In this document: in pieces, positions 55,201 to 64,000 of the stretch
Position numbering within the stretch: position 1 is the stretch's first letter
Layout of the letters: every line of letters starts with the position of its first letter
Assembly: GCA_964017185.1 (NCBI GenBank)
Contig: OZ024877.1
Location: 5,310,006 to 5,374,005 of the forward strand
From: Rugalucina vietnamica
Lineage: Eukaryota > Mollusca > Bivalvia > Lucinida > Lucinidae
DNA: 64,000 nucleotides
Reading direction: 5' to 3'
Notes under the pieces: model-generated
Told to the model about the DNA's origin: nothing
Seen by the model: the letters and a program-made list of their open reading frames with translations, nothing else
Database searches by the model: none
Translations under genes and position numbers: made by a program

Positions 55201-57945
55201 CCAGTTGGCCAGTCAAAGCAAAATTTTATTTGGAGCCTCCTTTGAAGGCAGAACAAGTTTGTATAAATGATCAAGGTCATATCAACTGCCAAGATGGCTG
55301 CCAAGCCCATATATGGTAAAAACCTTTTTAATAAGTTAAGGGAGCGCGGTGGCGTAGTGGTAGAGCGTCGGACTCCGAATCAATAGGTCCTGCCGTCCTG
55401 GGTTCGAACCCCACAGGCGTCACCGTGTTGTGTCCTTGAGCAAGACACATTAACTCCCTACAGTACTGGTTAAACCCAGGAAAAGTTGGCTCCGTCCCGA
55501 CATGACTGAAAAATTGTTGACTGGGACGTTAAGCCTCAGAACAAGCAAGTAATAAGTTTTCTGGAACCAGTGGACATATTTCAACGAAACTGGACATGCG
55601 TCTTCAGGGATTCTGGCCTTTCATAGTTTGTATATATAACTCATGACCTTGGGTTGACCTCGTCCTAATTTTACAGCAATGTCAAATTTGGTCACATGTA
55701 GTAAATTCAATGGGAAATAGTGTAAACATAAGATTTTGTTGAAAGTTTTGATGCCTGCGACCTGACAGTTGGTAGATACAGACACTCTACTGAGTTAATG
55801 AAGTTTTATGACGGATCAAGGTCAAGGTCATTTCTTGACCTTAGTCAGATTAAACTTAATTTTCTTAGAAACCCTTGGTCAGTCAAAGCCAAACTTTTTG
55901 TGGAGCCTTCTTTGGAAGTGATGAGTGAGCAAATGTTTTTATAAAATGATCCAGGTCACATGACCAAGATGCCATACACGGTAAAAAGCATAAATTCCAA
56001 AAATCTTCTTCTCTGGGACCAGATTTCAACAAAACTTGGTATACATGTAGCAGCAGGGACTCTGGCCCATCATTGTTTGTATAAATCATGATCGGATCAT
56101 GGCTTGACCTTGACCTATTTTGTAGCTGTAAACTCAGGTGAGCTTCGTGGTCCATGTGCCTCTAGTATTAGCATGAATACTGATTAATTAGCATGAATAA
56201 TGAACTGATTAATGTTGTGATTATCAGGCTAGTCTTCACCTTTGCTTTTTAGGTTTTTGTTGTTTGTTTTTTGGTACGACACGGCTCCTCTCCTTTCAGA
56301 TACTGATCACCCTCTACTCAACATCCAGTCTCAAAGTAGACACTCCAGTGACAAGTCTGGAAGTCGCCCTAGATCATCAGGTGATATGGGGTTGATGAGC
56401 CCCCGCAGGTTACGCCAACAGGTGTCAGGGGTGGTTCCCAGCATTGATGCTTGTGATGGTGATAACAGGTGAGGTTGTGTAAATTTATGAGCCATGACGT
56501 GTGAAAATTGATTTTTGGGGTTTTGACCAGTTTCTATACAAACTGGCCTGTACATCAACAGAAGAAAGCTGGAAACTTTAAAATTCAGATTTAAGAACAG
56601 GTAGTATACAGTATTATCCATGTATTGAAAACAAAGATGCTAATCTGCATCTTTTTTTCCACATGTAAAAGCCTTTTCTTCTCATGGTGCAGTTCATATT
56701 CAGTCTGATCAGATTTTTTCTGGACAGTACAGAATGATAAGGAAGTGTGGATACAAATAACTTACAAACACATCAATGAATCCCCATATATATGTGTCAA
56801 CTACTCTTTGGATTATACACAGAGACTTGTAAGCGACCACACAATCAGCTGATCTTTACCTTTCAGAATCATTTAGTGGTGAAACACTAAAGAGACACTA
56901 TTTTGCCAATGAATAGTTTTAATTGATGGTACTGTCCCTTCTGCAATTCGAGCCTTTAGCTCTTCTCTAAAACTGTTAAGCATGGTTTGTGCTGGACTAG
57001 GCCTTCAGGTTATAGAACTTTTTATGCTCAACTCAGCTGAGCATAACATTTCAACTGCTCATAAACACTCAATTGGTCAAAATTTGTGGGATTTTCATAT
57101 TTAAATCAGTTAAGACAGTCATATATCCTGCTAATTAATAGTGGCATTTTAACATCTATGAGCAGGATGAATTTCAGTCTCCGCTTGATTGAGAATCAAG
57201 TTTTATAACCTGGCCCTGGTCAAAGCCCCGGACAACATTTTATCATCACATCCCATTCCACCTCCATTTCAGTGGGAACTTCCAAGATCTCCTTGAAGAC
57301 CAGACAGAAACTCTCTACGTGGAGATAGAAAAACATAGAATGAGGAAAGACTACCTTCTTCCCAGCATTCCCCAAAGCCAGAACAAGAAACCATTGCCAG
57401 CATTTTCCTCAATGGCCAGTAGTAAGAATTTTCCTGAGAATAACCTTATGAAGTCTCCTGATATTGTGGTGCTATCCCAGAGTTCCAGCGATTCCAGTTC
57501 CTCCAAGTCTATGGAGATGATGTTCAGTAGTATCCTGCAGGATGACAGGGAACCAGACTACATCACCGGTACCCTGCAGGACAGCTTCGAGATCACCGTG
57601 GACCCTATCTCAAGCCCTGAAGATGATCTGAGCCCTGTGATCTGTATTAGCCCTGAAATTAGTGTTAGCCCTACAATCAATATTAGCTCAGAGGATAGTT
57701 CTAAAACCAAAGTTGATGTTTCCCCAGCGGCTGATGATTATCACAAGTCTACTTCCAGTGAGATTGCCAAGACGACAACATGGATGCCGACCAGTTCTGG
57801 AGATCTGGGTAGCTATCCTTTCCCGATGGGGGATACATTGTTGGAGTACAAAGAGGATGATATGGGCGTGTTCACCCCAGCATACTACAATCCTTCTACT
57901 GGAATAATGACTCTACTGCTTCCAGATGCTGCTGGAGATAATTGA
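48848..57945 (+). CDS. Heat-shock-factor-family protein (HSF5/HSFY-like), four exons
   Basis: HSF-type winged-helix transcription factor. Exons 48848-49273, 54567-54621, 56300-56468 and 57273-57945 join with consistent phases (0, 1, 2) into 440 codons plus stop. Residues about 21-120 form the HSF DNA-binding domain: LKFPSKLWRIINR, ISWNSSGSAVVI, FKTTNFASFVRQLNIYGFRK (the recognition helix) and YYHPCFQRCHPELLPHVVRK. The single DNA-binding exon and a C-terminal part with no heptad HR-A/B zipper resemble HSF5/HSFY rather than HSF1; this subtype is an inference. The C-terminal 300 residues are Ser/Thr/Pro-rich and acidic and probably carry activation function. Intron 1 is 5.3 kb and full of transposons. 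Expression and stress response cannot be judged. Confidence 0.85.
49395..52519. mobile_element. TA-flanked 3.1-kb element with GGTTGAATGAACCA motifs
   Basis: TA at 49393-49394 and 52520-52521. Ends GGGGAGACCGGGGTTGAATG and the inverse CATTCAGCCCCGGTCTCCCC. GAATGARCCA-type motifs recur inside at about 50163-50240, 50400-50415 and 50566-50590. A second inverted pair lies within (50632-50745 and 52084-52197). ORFs are short and not transposase-like. It starts 121 bp after HSF-like exon 1. Confidence 0.75.
50632..52197. mobile_element. Nested inverted-repeat element
   Basis: Arms of about 110 bp, roughly 90-95% alike as inverses: CACGGCTACCAAACAGTTGA, GTAACCGCGGTTAAGAA, ATCCGATTCACGTCC, CCGGTTTTGCGTGTGAGGTG. 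The 1.3 kb between them is AT-rich and codes nothing recognisable (ORF 51370-51579 is featureless). Confidence 0.75.
52522..53024. other. HSF-like intron 1, no feature recognised
   Basis: Unique sequence; ORFs 52749-52952 (-) and 52947-53159 (+) are featureless, and the latter overlaps D3. Confidence 0.4.
53025..53934. mobile_element. Family D element, copy D3 (most complete)
   Basis: Left end ACTGTCTG...TTTTCAGAAACTGCATTTTT, CAAAATCTCACTTTTCTGAA; right end is its inverse, closing at TGTCTAGACAGT. About 130-150 bp arms. The interior holds CAAGGGAGGTAATCCAAACA, the uninterrupted version of the site where M3 landed in D2. Its centre also contains a SINE-tail-like TCCCGACATAACCATTGCTG (about 53640). 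Confidence 0.78.
54161..54330 (-). pseudogene. LINE reverse-transcriptase fragment (YADD motif)
   Basis: Minus-strand translation: IYTKLFAIFYADDTVLMSDD then ENHFQNLLNYLENSISKTKI M. YADD is the catalytic core of reverse transcriptases, and 'FYADDTVLMSD...LQ.L' is typical LINE sequence. Both sides are truncated, and the expected 'LxVNxxKTKVM' helix follows after a small deletion. It lies in HSF-like intron 1. Confidence 0.85.
54567..54621 (+). CDS. HSF-like exon 2
   Basis: 55 nt between acceptor TATTTCTACAG and donor GTATGT; encodes DPRRTTFPSPEEERVTSY plus one base. Phase-compatible with exons 1 and 3. Supported by phase and strong splice signals only, because the sequence is not conserved. 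Confidence 0.7.
54647..54908 (+). mobile_element. Family A MITE, copy A21
   Basis: Duplication ATAT (54643-54646, 54909-54912). An internal stretch (AATGTGGTTTTTGAAYAGGTCCAACACAA) is duplicated in tandem, adding about 30 bp. It begins 25 bp after the donor of HSF-like exon 2. Confidence 0.92.
55100..56165. repeat. Dispersed repeat with internally duplicated modules; hosts a SINE
   Basis: Modules CAGTCAAAGCAAAATTTTAT / CAGTCAAAGCCAAACTTTTT and CTGGAACCAG...TTTCAACGAAACTGGACATG / GGGACCAGATTTCAACAAAA recur 600-700 bp apart, with repeated GTTTGTATAAATCATGA-like and 'AAGGTCA' segments. Edges GGTGAGCTTATACTATATGC and CAGGTGAGCTTCGTGGTCCA. No ORF. Confidence 0.6.
55340..55555 (+). mobile_element. 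tRNA-derived SINE (complete)
   Basis: tRNA-like head with A box TGGCGTAGTGG, B box GGTTCGAACCC and acceptor-like GGAGCGCGGTGGCG; body TGTGTCCTTGAGCAAGACAC, CAGTACTGGTTAAACCCAGG; tail CCCGACATGACTGAAAAATT and TTGACTGGGACGTTAAGCCT. Related pieces: 17888, 33328 (inverted), 34575, 53640. Confidence 0.88.
56300..56468 (+). CDS. HSF-like exon 3
   Basis: 169 nt, acceptor CTCCTTTCAG, donor GTGAGG. Encodes TDHPLLNIQSQSRHSSDKSG and SRPRSSGDMGLMSPRRLRQQ and VSGVVPSIDACDGDN, Ser/Arg-rich and disordered. Phases 1 and 2 match the neighbours. Confidence 0.82.
56489..56697 (+). mobile_element. Degenerate family A MITE
   Basis: GAGCCATGACGTGTGAAAAT, CAAACTGGCCTGTACATCAA, GAAAGCTGGAAACTTTAAAA, GAAAACAAAGATGCTAATCT, TTTTCTTCTCATGGTGCAG. 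Core shortened. It begins 20 bp after the donor of HSF-like exon 3. Confidence 0.78.
57004..57215. mobile_element. Family B MITE, copy B4
   Basis: TTCAGGTTATAGAACTTTTT, GCTCAACTCAGCTGAGCATA, ATATCCTGCTAATTAATAGT, AACATCTATGAGCAGGATGA, CAAGTTTTATAACCTGG. It ends about 57 bp before the acceptor of the last HSF-like exon. Confidence 0.8.
57273..57945 (+). CDS. HSF-like exon 4 (C-terminus and stop)
   Basis: Acceptor CCACCTCCATTTCAG. About 223 codons: LLEDQTETLYVEIEKHRMRK, then Ser-rich runs (VVLSQSSSDSSSSKSMEMMF), tandem 'ISPEISVSPTINIS'-type repeats and an acidic, hydrophobic end (MGDTLLEYKEDDMGVFTPAY ... LLLPDAAGDN), the usual look of an activation domain. Frame fixed by the upstream phase-2 junction. 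Confidence 0.85.
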
Positions 57946-58480
57946 CTCGTTCCGGGGTAATTTGAGACATTATTCAAAATTCCTGCCATCACTAACTGGT
58001 TTCAGTATTTATAATTACTTGCTAGTTGCTACGATATAGAAACTGGGTGATCCGTGATAAAAGATATTTGGCCAATGCTATATGTGAAGAGTGTAGAAGT
58101 GCACTGTCATTGTGTATAAACAGTGTCTTTGGGCAAAATCATATACACGCTTCCTTAACGACATTAGGCAACTGTTCACTGCCTGGTATTAGATTTTCTT
58201 TCCATGTTAAGATTTTTTATGATCAGTGCACAAATTCTGCTTGATTGTCCAAGTGGGATTTTATTTTCTTACTATGTAAGACATTGTCATTCAGTTATTG
58301 CCTTGTACATTTTATATACCATCAACAGTTCAGGCCATACAGAGATTACCTGTTTTGTCTCAGTTCACAAGATTAAAAGCATGGCCCCTATTAGTGAGTA
58401 TTAGTTATCTATAGAACAAATAGCTGCTTTACCACTACGCCATGAATGGTTCTATTATCACATATTTAAGTTACATATTT
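57946..58480. other. 3' UTR and flank of the HSF-like gene
   Basis: No ORF of note. GATTAAAAGC at about 58371 contains a variant polyadenylation signal (ATTAAA), but the cleavage site is not defined. Confidence 0.4.
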
Positions 58481-58642
58481 GAGCTGTTGCAAAACCAACA
58501 ATCTGCGAAACCAGAGGCACAGATCAGATTTGCAGTAACTGCAAAGCGGATCAGCGCCTTTGTTTTCGCTACACAGATAGTACAATTCTTTTTCTTTCTA
58601 AATCCAAAATTTCAAGCTTCTATCATTCTTTAGTGTTTGTTA
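58481..58642 (-). mobile_element. Family A MITE, truncated copy
   Basis: GAGCTGTTGCAAAACCAACA, GCACAGATCAGATTTGCAGT, GCAAAGCGGATCAGCGCC, CTACACAGATAGTACAATTC. The right end breaks off after CTTCTATCATTC. Only 8 bp separate it from the next family A copy. Confidence 0.82.
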
Positions 58643-59824
58643 CGATATATGAGCCTTTGCATGAGAAAACCAACAATTTGCATATGCGAAAACAAAGACG
58701 CAGATCAGCTGTGCAGCTGATCAGCGCCTTTGTTTTCGCTACACGGATACACCCTGTCCAACGTTGACGCCGGTGAAACGGCCCCAACACCGGTTACTAC
58801 GGTGCTTTCGCTACAAAATTTGATGGATGCGAATAAATTTCTTGTGTTGTTCAATGTTATATAAACGTTTGCGATGAAGTAAAACGCGCATCTAATGGAG
58901 AATTAACTTGACTTTTTATTTCTGCTTGGACGAAAAACTGTTTTTGTATAATTTTTCCAAACATTCGATTCAAAGTTGGTAAACAATGTTCGGCCAAGGC
59001 CTATTCGGCCGATTTCTACAGAAACTGTTCGTATTTTCCAAAATACGCACAAAATGTAAGCAAACGAGCATTTTGATATGACTTGTAGGAAAGATTGTTG
59101 GACGTTTGCATCGTTCTCGATAGATTTTCCCCCGAAAAATGCACAGGAAGAATTTTATGGCAAAATGTAAACACAACGCCGGTTACTACGGTACCAGAAT
59201 TACCTGGATTATTGGATAGATGGGCATTCTAGCTTTACAAGATGCGGAGTGTGTTACTAATTCGTACCCAGCTTCTGCCTACATACCTCTTTTATGTAGT
59301 TTAGGGAACTATACGTTCATTGGCATGGTTATCAACCCTAGAATGAAGAGATTCTAATGAATCAGTTTCGTATTGTTATGAGATAGAAGTGGTTCCAATA
59401 GGAAAACAAGGCTTGTCCATGACTCACCAATTGCACGTAATTATACGTTGAGGTACCTTGGTATTATGAGCAACCCTTATAAATTGAAGTACTTTCTTGC
59501 CTGTACTTACTTACTGGCTCAATGACTCTATGACTGACTCACGCATTCAGAAGTTTCGAGTCGAAGCATAATAATAATGATAATAATGATGATAATAATA
59601 ATAACAATAATCTTTCATGTGGGTTTCGGGAATTTTACGTTCATTGGCATGGCCATGATCAAGTCTATATGTATTGATTTCTTTTAATGAAACGGCTCCG
59701 TATAAGATAGATAGTGTCTCATTGTAGAAAAGGTTGCCGTTAGCCATATAAGACACTACTCATTTCTAATTAAACTTCTTTGTATTTGTTCTTACTTCCA
59801 GTACCTTAATTAATTTTTTAGACC

Positions 59825-59975
59825 ATTGGGTAATTACCCACCCCTTTTTCATTCAATTGGGTATCTGAAATTTTAATTGGGTATGTTCATATTTTTTACC
59901 CCCTCTGTTTTCAATCAATTGGGTAAAATTGAAAATCAATTGGGTAAATGGTCACGAAAACAGATTATTTGGGTA
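59825..59975 (+). repeat. CAATTGGGTA-type repeated motif patch
   Basis: ATTGGGTA occurs about seven times (ACCATTGGGTAATTACCC, TTCAATTGGGTATC, TTTTAATTGGGTATG, ATCAATTGGGTAAA twice, GATTATTTGGGTATT). Internal to F2. Confidence 0.75.
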
Positions 59976-60899
59976 TTTAGTGTTTATTTTTTTATCATTT
60001 ATTTAATTAAGTTTATTTTTAAGAATTGCCTGCATCACTGTTGTATTGAACTGAAGGGACAAGTAAAAAAAGGGCACCACTCATTGTCAATGGTATTTAG
60101 CTGATTTGCATGTGCTACAAGGTACAAACCTGGATCATTACTGATTTGCCAACTTTCTTAATGATTTGATAGCAGCCAAGGTACGTTCCAACTCGCTACT
60201 TTCGTTTTTCATTACGTCATGTTTACCCTCCATCGAAAGTGATTTCAAGCGTATATTCCCTACCAGACACATGTCAAAACGTTCGTTTACAATTCCAGTG
60301 ATGAAAGGATGAGTGTAGATATCAAATCGCCATAGACTACCTGTTATTTTATCGTAATTTAATTGCTTTGTGGAAGATTGACGCCATATTTGTCATTTTT
60401 GAGATTTTCCCCCAATACTGTATCTCGTCATTATCGGATATTGTAACGAAATACTTTGGCGTGCGCTGGAAACCATTCTCGCCACCAGGTCGCTTACGCA
60501 CTGGCAAACCGGAAACGTTATAAACGCCGGTACTGATAAAAACCGGTACGCATTGAATTTTCCCGGGATTGCGTATCGCCGATTACGCAATCGGGTCGTC
60601 TTGTATTGGGTTTTTTACTAATTGAATTGCGTAATTACGCAAATACGCTGACTAATTAAGCTACTGTTTACTTCAGAACTGACTCATTAAGATTAAGATG
60701 TTTCTAACAACTCTTTACAAACTAAAAAACCAAAACAAAAACAACATATCTTACTGTTCTGGAAAATAAACGTTCCTCTGATCAACCCGATTTTCTCCCA
60801 TGAATTAGAGTTTTTAAAAAGTATTTAAAAATGCGTAAGCCATATAGTAAAATAACTTCTTTGTCTGGCTTATTGACAATCAATGATTAAAAAACATAT

Positions 60900-60968
60900 T
60901 AATGAGAAAGGGGTGGGTCATACCGCGGTTTAGGATACTCAAGTGACCCTTTAGATTTGGCAACAAAG
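60900..60968 (-). repeat. Dispersed repeat E, inverted copy
   Basis: ATTAATGAGAAAGGGGTGGG, CATACCGCGGTTTAGG, GTGACCCTTTAGATTTGGCA. Inverse of 14898-14990 and 15264-15340, missing the middle. Confidence 0.7.
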
Positions 60969-61641
60969 AGAATTACTGTAAATTTGTAACATTCAAGAGG
61001 GAAGTCAACATAAAGACTACAGGAGTATTATCCAAACGGCAAAGTATCGTATTGTTTCTTGCAGAATGAGACAATATAAGTGGACGATGCGAAAGGAGTC
61101 ATCATTGACCTTTTAATAAATCAAAGATAAAAAAAAAGATCCACATTCGTTTCAAACGGGAACATTGAAGACCGAGCTCCAAGTGAACTAAGAAGTCCAG
61201 TATCTACTGAAAATATAATCTTCTCCCCATTGAAAAGCTCCTGTTTGGTTGGGATTTTTTCAACAGACGTGATATACCATTTTCTGACAAAAAATAAGTA
61301 AACATATACGTATCAATTTGATTATTTAGTGTATTTCGGGTATAGCATTCCAAATAACTATATGAGGCAATATACGGTTAACATAAGGTCGTGTATGGTG
61401 TCATTGAGTGGGAGATAAATTATTTGTTTGTATATTTGTTCTTGTTTTGTCGTTCCAGTCAACAGTAACTGTTGTGGCCAGATTGGGAAGGGCTTCGACA
61501 TTTTGTGGGACTGCTTTTCCAGATTGGGGTGCCATTTGAAATCCATTGTTTGCTCCAACACAGCATACATGTATTATATTTATACCGAAGAAATTACTCC
61601 GTTCACTTTACATTGCTTAAAATATTGAATATTTAAGAAAT
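60969..61641. other. F2 interior, no gene recognised
   Basis: Short featureless ORFs on both strands at 61358-61628. Confidence 0.4.
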
Positions 61642-61771
61642 AGATCAGCTCTAGCAGTGAGTTGTGAGATCAAATCATGAGCGCGCAACGCGATTGATTT
61701 ATCTGCATACAACTGACTGACAAATAGTGAATTGTTATTCAACAAATCACGCACTAGAGCTGATCTTTTTC
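61642..61771. repeat. Hairpin/MITE-like inverted repeat inside F2
   Basis: AGATCAGCTCTAGCAGTGAG at the left and CACGCACTAGAGCTGATCTT at the right are inverse ends; an inner GAGCGCGCAACGCG patch forms the middle. Confidence 0.6.
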
Positions 61772-62644
61772 GATTCTAACATGCAATAAACAAAATGAAA
61801 TCATTTTAAACCTTAAGTTTCTCAATAACTTTTCGACCATTGCACTGATAAAATTCCGCCAAACTTTTGACGTTACCGCAAATGTCTACACATGTTTGTT
61901 ACGTTTTTAACGCGTTGAAATGACGTTTTATCGTCTAATGTCAAGGTAATGTGACTTATGAGATTGCTTAGGTCATAATCTTACCAAAATGGCGTAAAAA
62001 CGTCGAAAATTTAAGTCACGCTTATTCGCCCAGTAAAATTGATGCACAATATGACACGTTTTATAACCATTGGCTTATAGGCGAGACGTGTTAGAATTTT
62101 CCATATTCAATAGTTAAGAATGTTTTCGATGGAAACTTATATCATATTCAATAGTTTGCTAGGGTCTATAGAAGCAAGTTCCCGGCGGGACTACTTTCGA
62201 TAGTACAGTAGGTCGCCATTGAAAAAAAATATCTGGCAGCCATTTTCCGTTTCCATTTCAACTAAACGAACGATGAAAACTAGGAAAAATACAGATTTCC
62301 TCGCACAATAAATACACAAAACTTCATTTCATGACAAATACCTCAAATTTTGGAAGAACAATGATTTAAAAGTGTTTGTACTCCGAATTTCTAACTTTGT
62401 TCATGAAATTTCCGATCGCAACGACGCCAAAGAGTCACGTCGACGTCATCAATTTTACTGCAACGTCACGGTTCTCGCGTACACCAAGGCGAAGCCCTGC
62501 GTGTGTTGCAATATGGTGATAAGTCGCTAAAACCGATACCTTTTTACGTGAAATGTGGCCAAATGAAATGTCTATCAGGACTGGAGATGCCAGGAATGAG
62601 CATTTACAAACCTTCCATTGCGTACTTTAGGGTATATACATGTA

Positions 62645-62785
62645 ATGAAAAGGTTATTGAATGAAAATCGTAAACAATTTGGAACTCGTTCATATGGCTG
62701 AGATTCACTCGCAAGCTCGTGCATCCTCGCAATATGAACTCGTTCAGAATAGTTTTCGACATTTATTCAATAACCTATTATTAGT
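62645..62785. repeat. Hairpin/MITE-like inverted repeat inside F2
   Basis: AAGGTTATTGAATGAAAATC and GGAACTCGTTCATAT are mirrored by ATATGAACTCGTTCAGAAT and GACATTTATTCAATAACCT. It abuts the microsatellite edge of the right arm. Confidence 0.65.
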
Positions 62786-63799
62786 ATTAGTATTATTATT
62801 ATAACATGTTGGATAATGTTTTGACTTATAAACGTTCGAATGCCAGAGTCAGTCATAGAGTTATTGAGCGAGTAAGTAAGTACAAGCAAGAAAGTGCTTC
62901 AATTTCAAAGGGTTGCAGAAAGGTTGGTGAAACTTATAATACCAAGGTACATGTACCTCAAACGTATAATAACGTGCATTTGGTGAGTCACGGACAAGCC
63001 CTGTTTTCCTATTGGAACCACTTCTATCTCATAACAATACGGAACTGTTTCATTTGAATCTCTTCATTCTAGGGTTATAACCATGCCAATGAACGTATAG
63101 TTTCCTAAACTGCATAAAAGAGGTATGTAGGCAGAAGCTGGGTACGAATTAGTAACACAATCCGCATCTTGTAAAGCTAGAATGCCCATTTATCCAATAA
63201 TCCAGGTAATTCTGGTACCGTAGTAACCGGCGTTGTGTTTACTTTTTGCCATAAAATTCTTCCTGTGCATTTTTCGGGGGAAAATCTATCGAGAACGATG
63301 CAAACGTCCAATAATCTTTCCTACAAGTCATATCAAAATGCTCGTTTGCTCACATTTTGTGCTTATTTTGGAAAATACGAACAGTTTCTGTAGAAATCGG
63401 TCGAATAGGCCTTGGCCGAACCTTGTTTACCAACTTTGAATCGAATGTTTGGAAAAATTATACAAAAACAGTTTTCCGTTCAAGCAGAAATAAAAAGTCA
63501 AGTTAATTCTCCATTAGATGCACGTTTTACTTCATCGCAAAAGTTTATATTACATTGAACAAAACAAGAAATTTATTCGCATCCATCAAATTTTGTAGCG
63601 AAAGCACCGTAGTAACCGGTGTTAGAACCTTTCACCGGCGTCAACGTTGGACAGGATGGGATAGTACAATTCCTCTACTACTTATACCCAAAGTTTCAAG
63701 CTTCTAGCTGTATTCTGTGATTGTACAGCCTGGTTTGTGTCGAACCTGGTCGGAAACCCAAATTGTTGGTTTTCTCATGCACAGGCTCATATGGTTTAT

Positions 63800-63850
63800 G
63801 TTGGACCTGTTGGGAAACCACATTGATGGTTTTCTCATGCGAAGGCTCTT
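63800..63850 (-). repeat. Family A MITE right-end fragment
   Basis: TGTTGGACCTGTTGGGAAAC, CACATTGATGGTTTTCTCAT, GCGAAGGCTC. Only the terminal 50 bp. Confidence 0.65.
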
Positions 63851-64000
63851 TTGTAATTATAAATATGGCTTGACTGCTTATCTGTGATATGTTATTGACA
63901 TTTCGTACATCTTTAAAACAGCCAGGTGCTGTAAAATAGTTTATGGAAATATAAATGATTGAAATTGTGTATTTATTTCCCTTTAACAGCCATGCAATAC

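Larger units (their letters stand above)
58750..63658. mobile_element. Large foldback element F2 (4.9 kb, ~0.85-kb arms)
   Basis: 5-bp duplication GGATA (58745-58749, 63659-63663). Ends CACCCTGTCCAACGTTGACG and the inverse of CATCCTGTCCAACGTTGACG. Arms 58750 to about 59605 and about 62785 to 63658 are inverse repeats of roughly 90% identity, each ending inward in a TAA/TGA-rich microsatellite. The interior (59610-62780) carries a CAATTGGGTA-rich patch, an inverted repeat-E fragment (60900-60968) and two hairpins (61642-61771, 62645-62785), but no transposase. The superfamily is undetermined: 5-bp duplications occur in Transib, but the CAYCCTG tips are not the canonical Transib ends. Confidence 0.88.
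58651..63788 (-). mobile_element. Family A MITE, split by a 4.9-kb insertion
   Basis: Left part 58651-58749 ends ...CGCTACACGGATA; right part 63659-63788 starts GGATAGTACAATTCC. With one GGATA removed they join into a full family A MITE, flanked by its own ATAT duplication (58647-58650, 63789-63792). Confidence 0.93.

Noticed and set aside
55340-55424. Functional tRNA gene
   Set aside because: A and B boxes are good, but the acceptor stem is poor and the sequence continues into a SINE body shared with other copies.

Overview
The window is nuclear DNA of a bilaterian animal, most likely a mollusc and probably a bivalve. Its genes are split by GT-AG introns, the background is AT-rich, and roughly half of the window is mobile DNA. 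Tandem-core helentron-type elements resembling the 'pearl' elements described from oysters favour a bivalve. The species cannot be named from sequence alone.

Four protein-coding genes are supported. (1) Minus strand, left edge to 7151: a sorting nexin 16 gene, rebuilt here from four exons (7151-6549, 6044-5958, 3867-3719, 2359-2290) that join in frame and carry a PX domain; its 3' end lies beyond the left edge. (2) Plus strand, 24191-26431: an intronless coding region for a 746-residue C2H2 zinc-finger protein, with a short upstream ORF ending one base before its start. (3) Minus strand, 43025-41865: a single-coding-exon type II GT8/LARGE-like glycosyltransferase. (4) Plus strand, 48848-57945: a heat-shock-factor-family gene (HSF5/HSFY-like) of four exons that join into 440 codons. 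The genes are unrelated in function and nothing suggests an operon or cluster.

The rest is a layered graveyard of DNA transposons. Family A is a MITE of about 234 bp with a perfect-palindrome core, GAGCCGC ends and 4-bp target duplications; about 25 copies or fragments are present, densest at 29.4-39.2 kb. Families B, C and D are other small inverted-repeat families. Larger foldback elements have clear target duplications: MuLE-like with 9-10 bp duplications at 9658-13883, 17342-19152 and 43654-45042; hAT-like at 19726-20615 and 21275-22228; TA-flanked at 2734-3643, 39379-40363 and 49395-52519; TTAA-flanked at 47070-47755; and a 4.9-kb element with a 5-bp duplication at 58750-63658. Helentron copies with 180-bp tandem cores sit at 4226-5940 (minus) and 26876-29425 (plus, tandem). 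There are also a miniature LTR element with a tRNA-Leu primer site, three LINE reverse-transcriptase remnants and several tRNA-derived SINE pieces. No intact transposase or reverse transcriptase gene was found.

Nesting gives relative ages: helentrons and an A MITE sit inside a B MITE; the 4.9-kb foldback sits inside an A MITE; a MuLE sits inside a D element; and a hAT sits inside an LTR inside a foldback. Two themes stand out. Many foldbacks are built from a private short motif repeated many times, and family A MITEs sit 20-65 bp from splice sites in three of the four genes.
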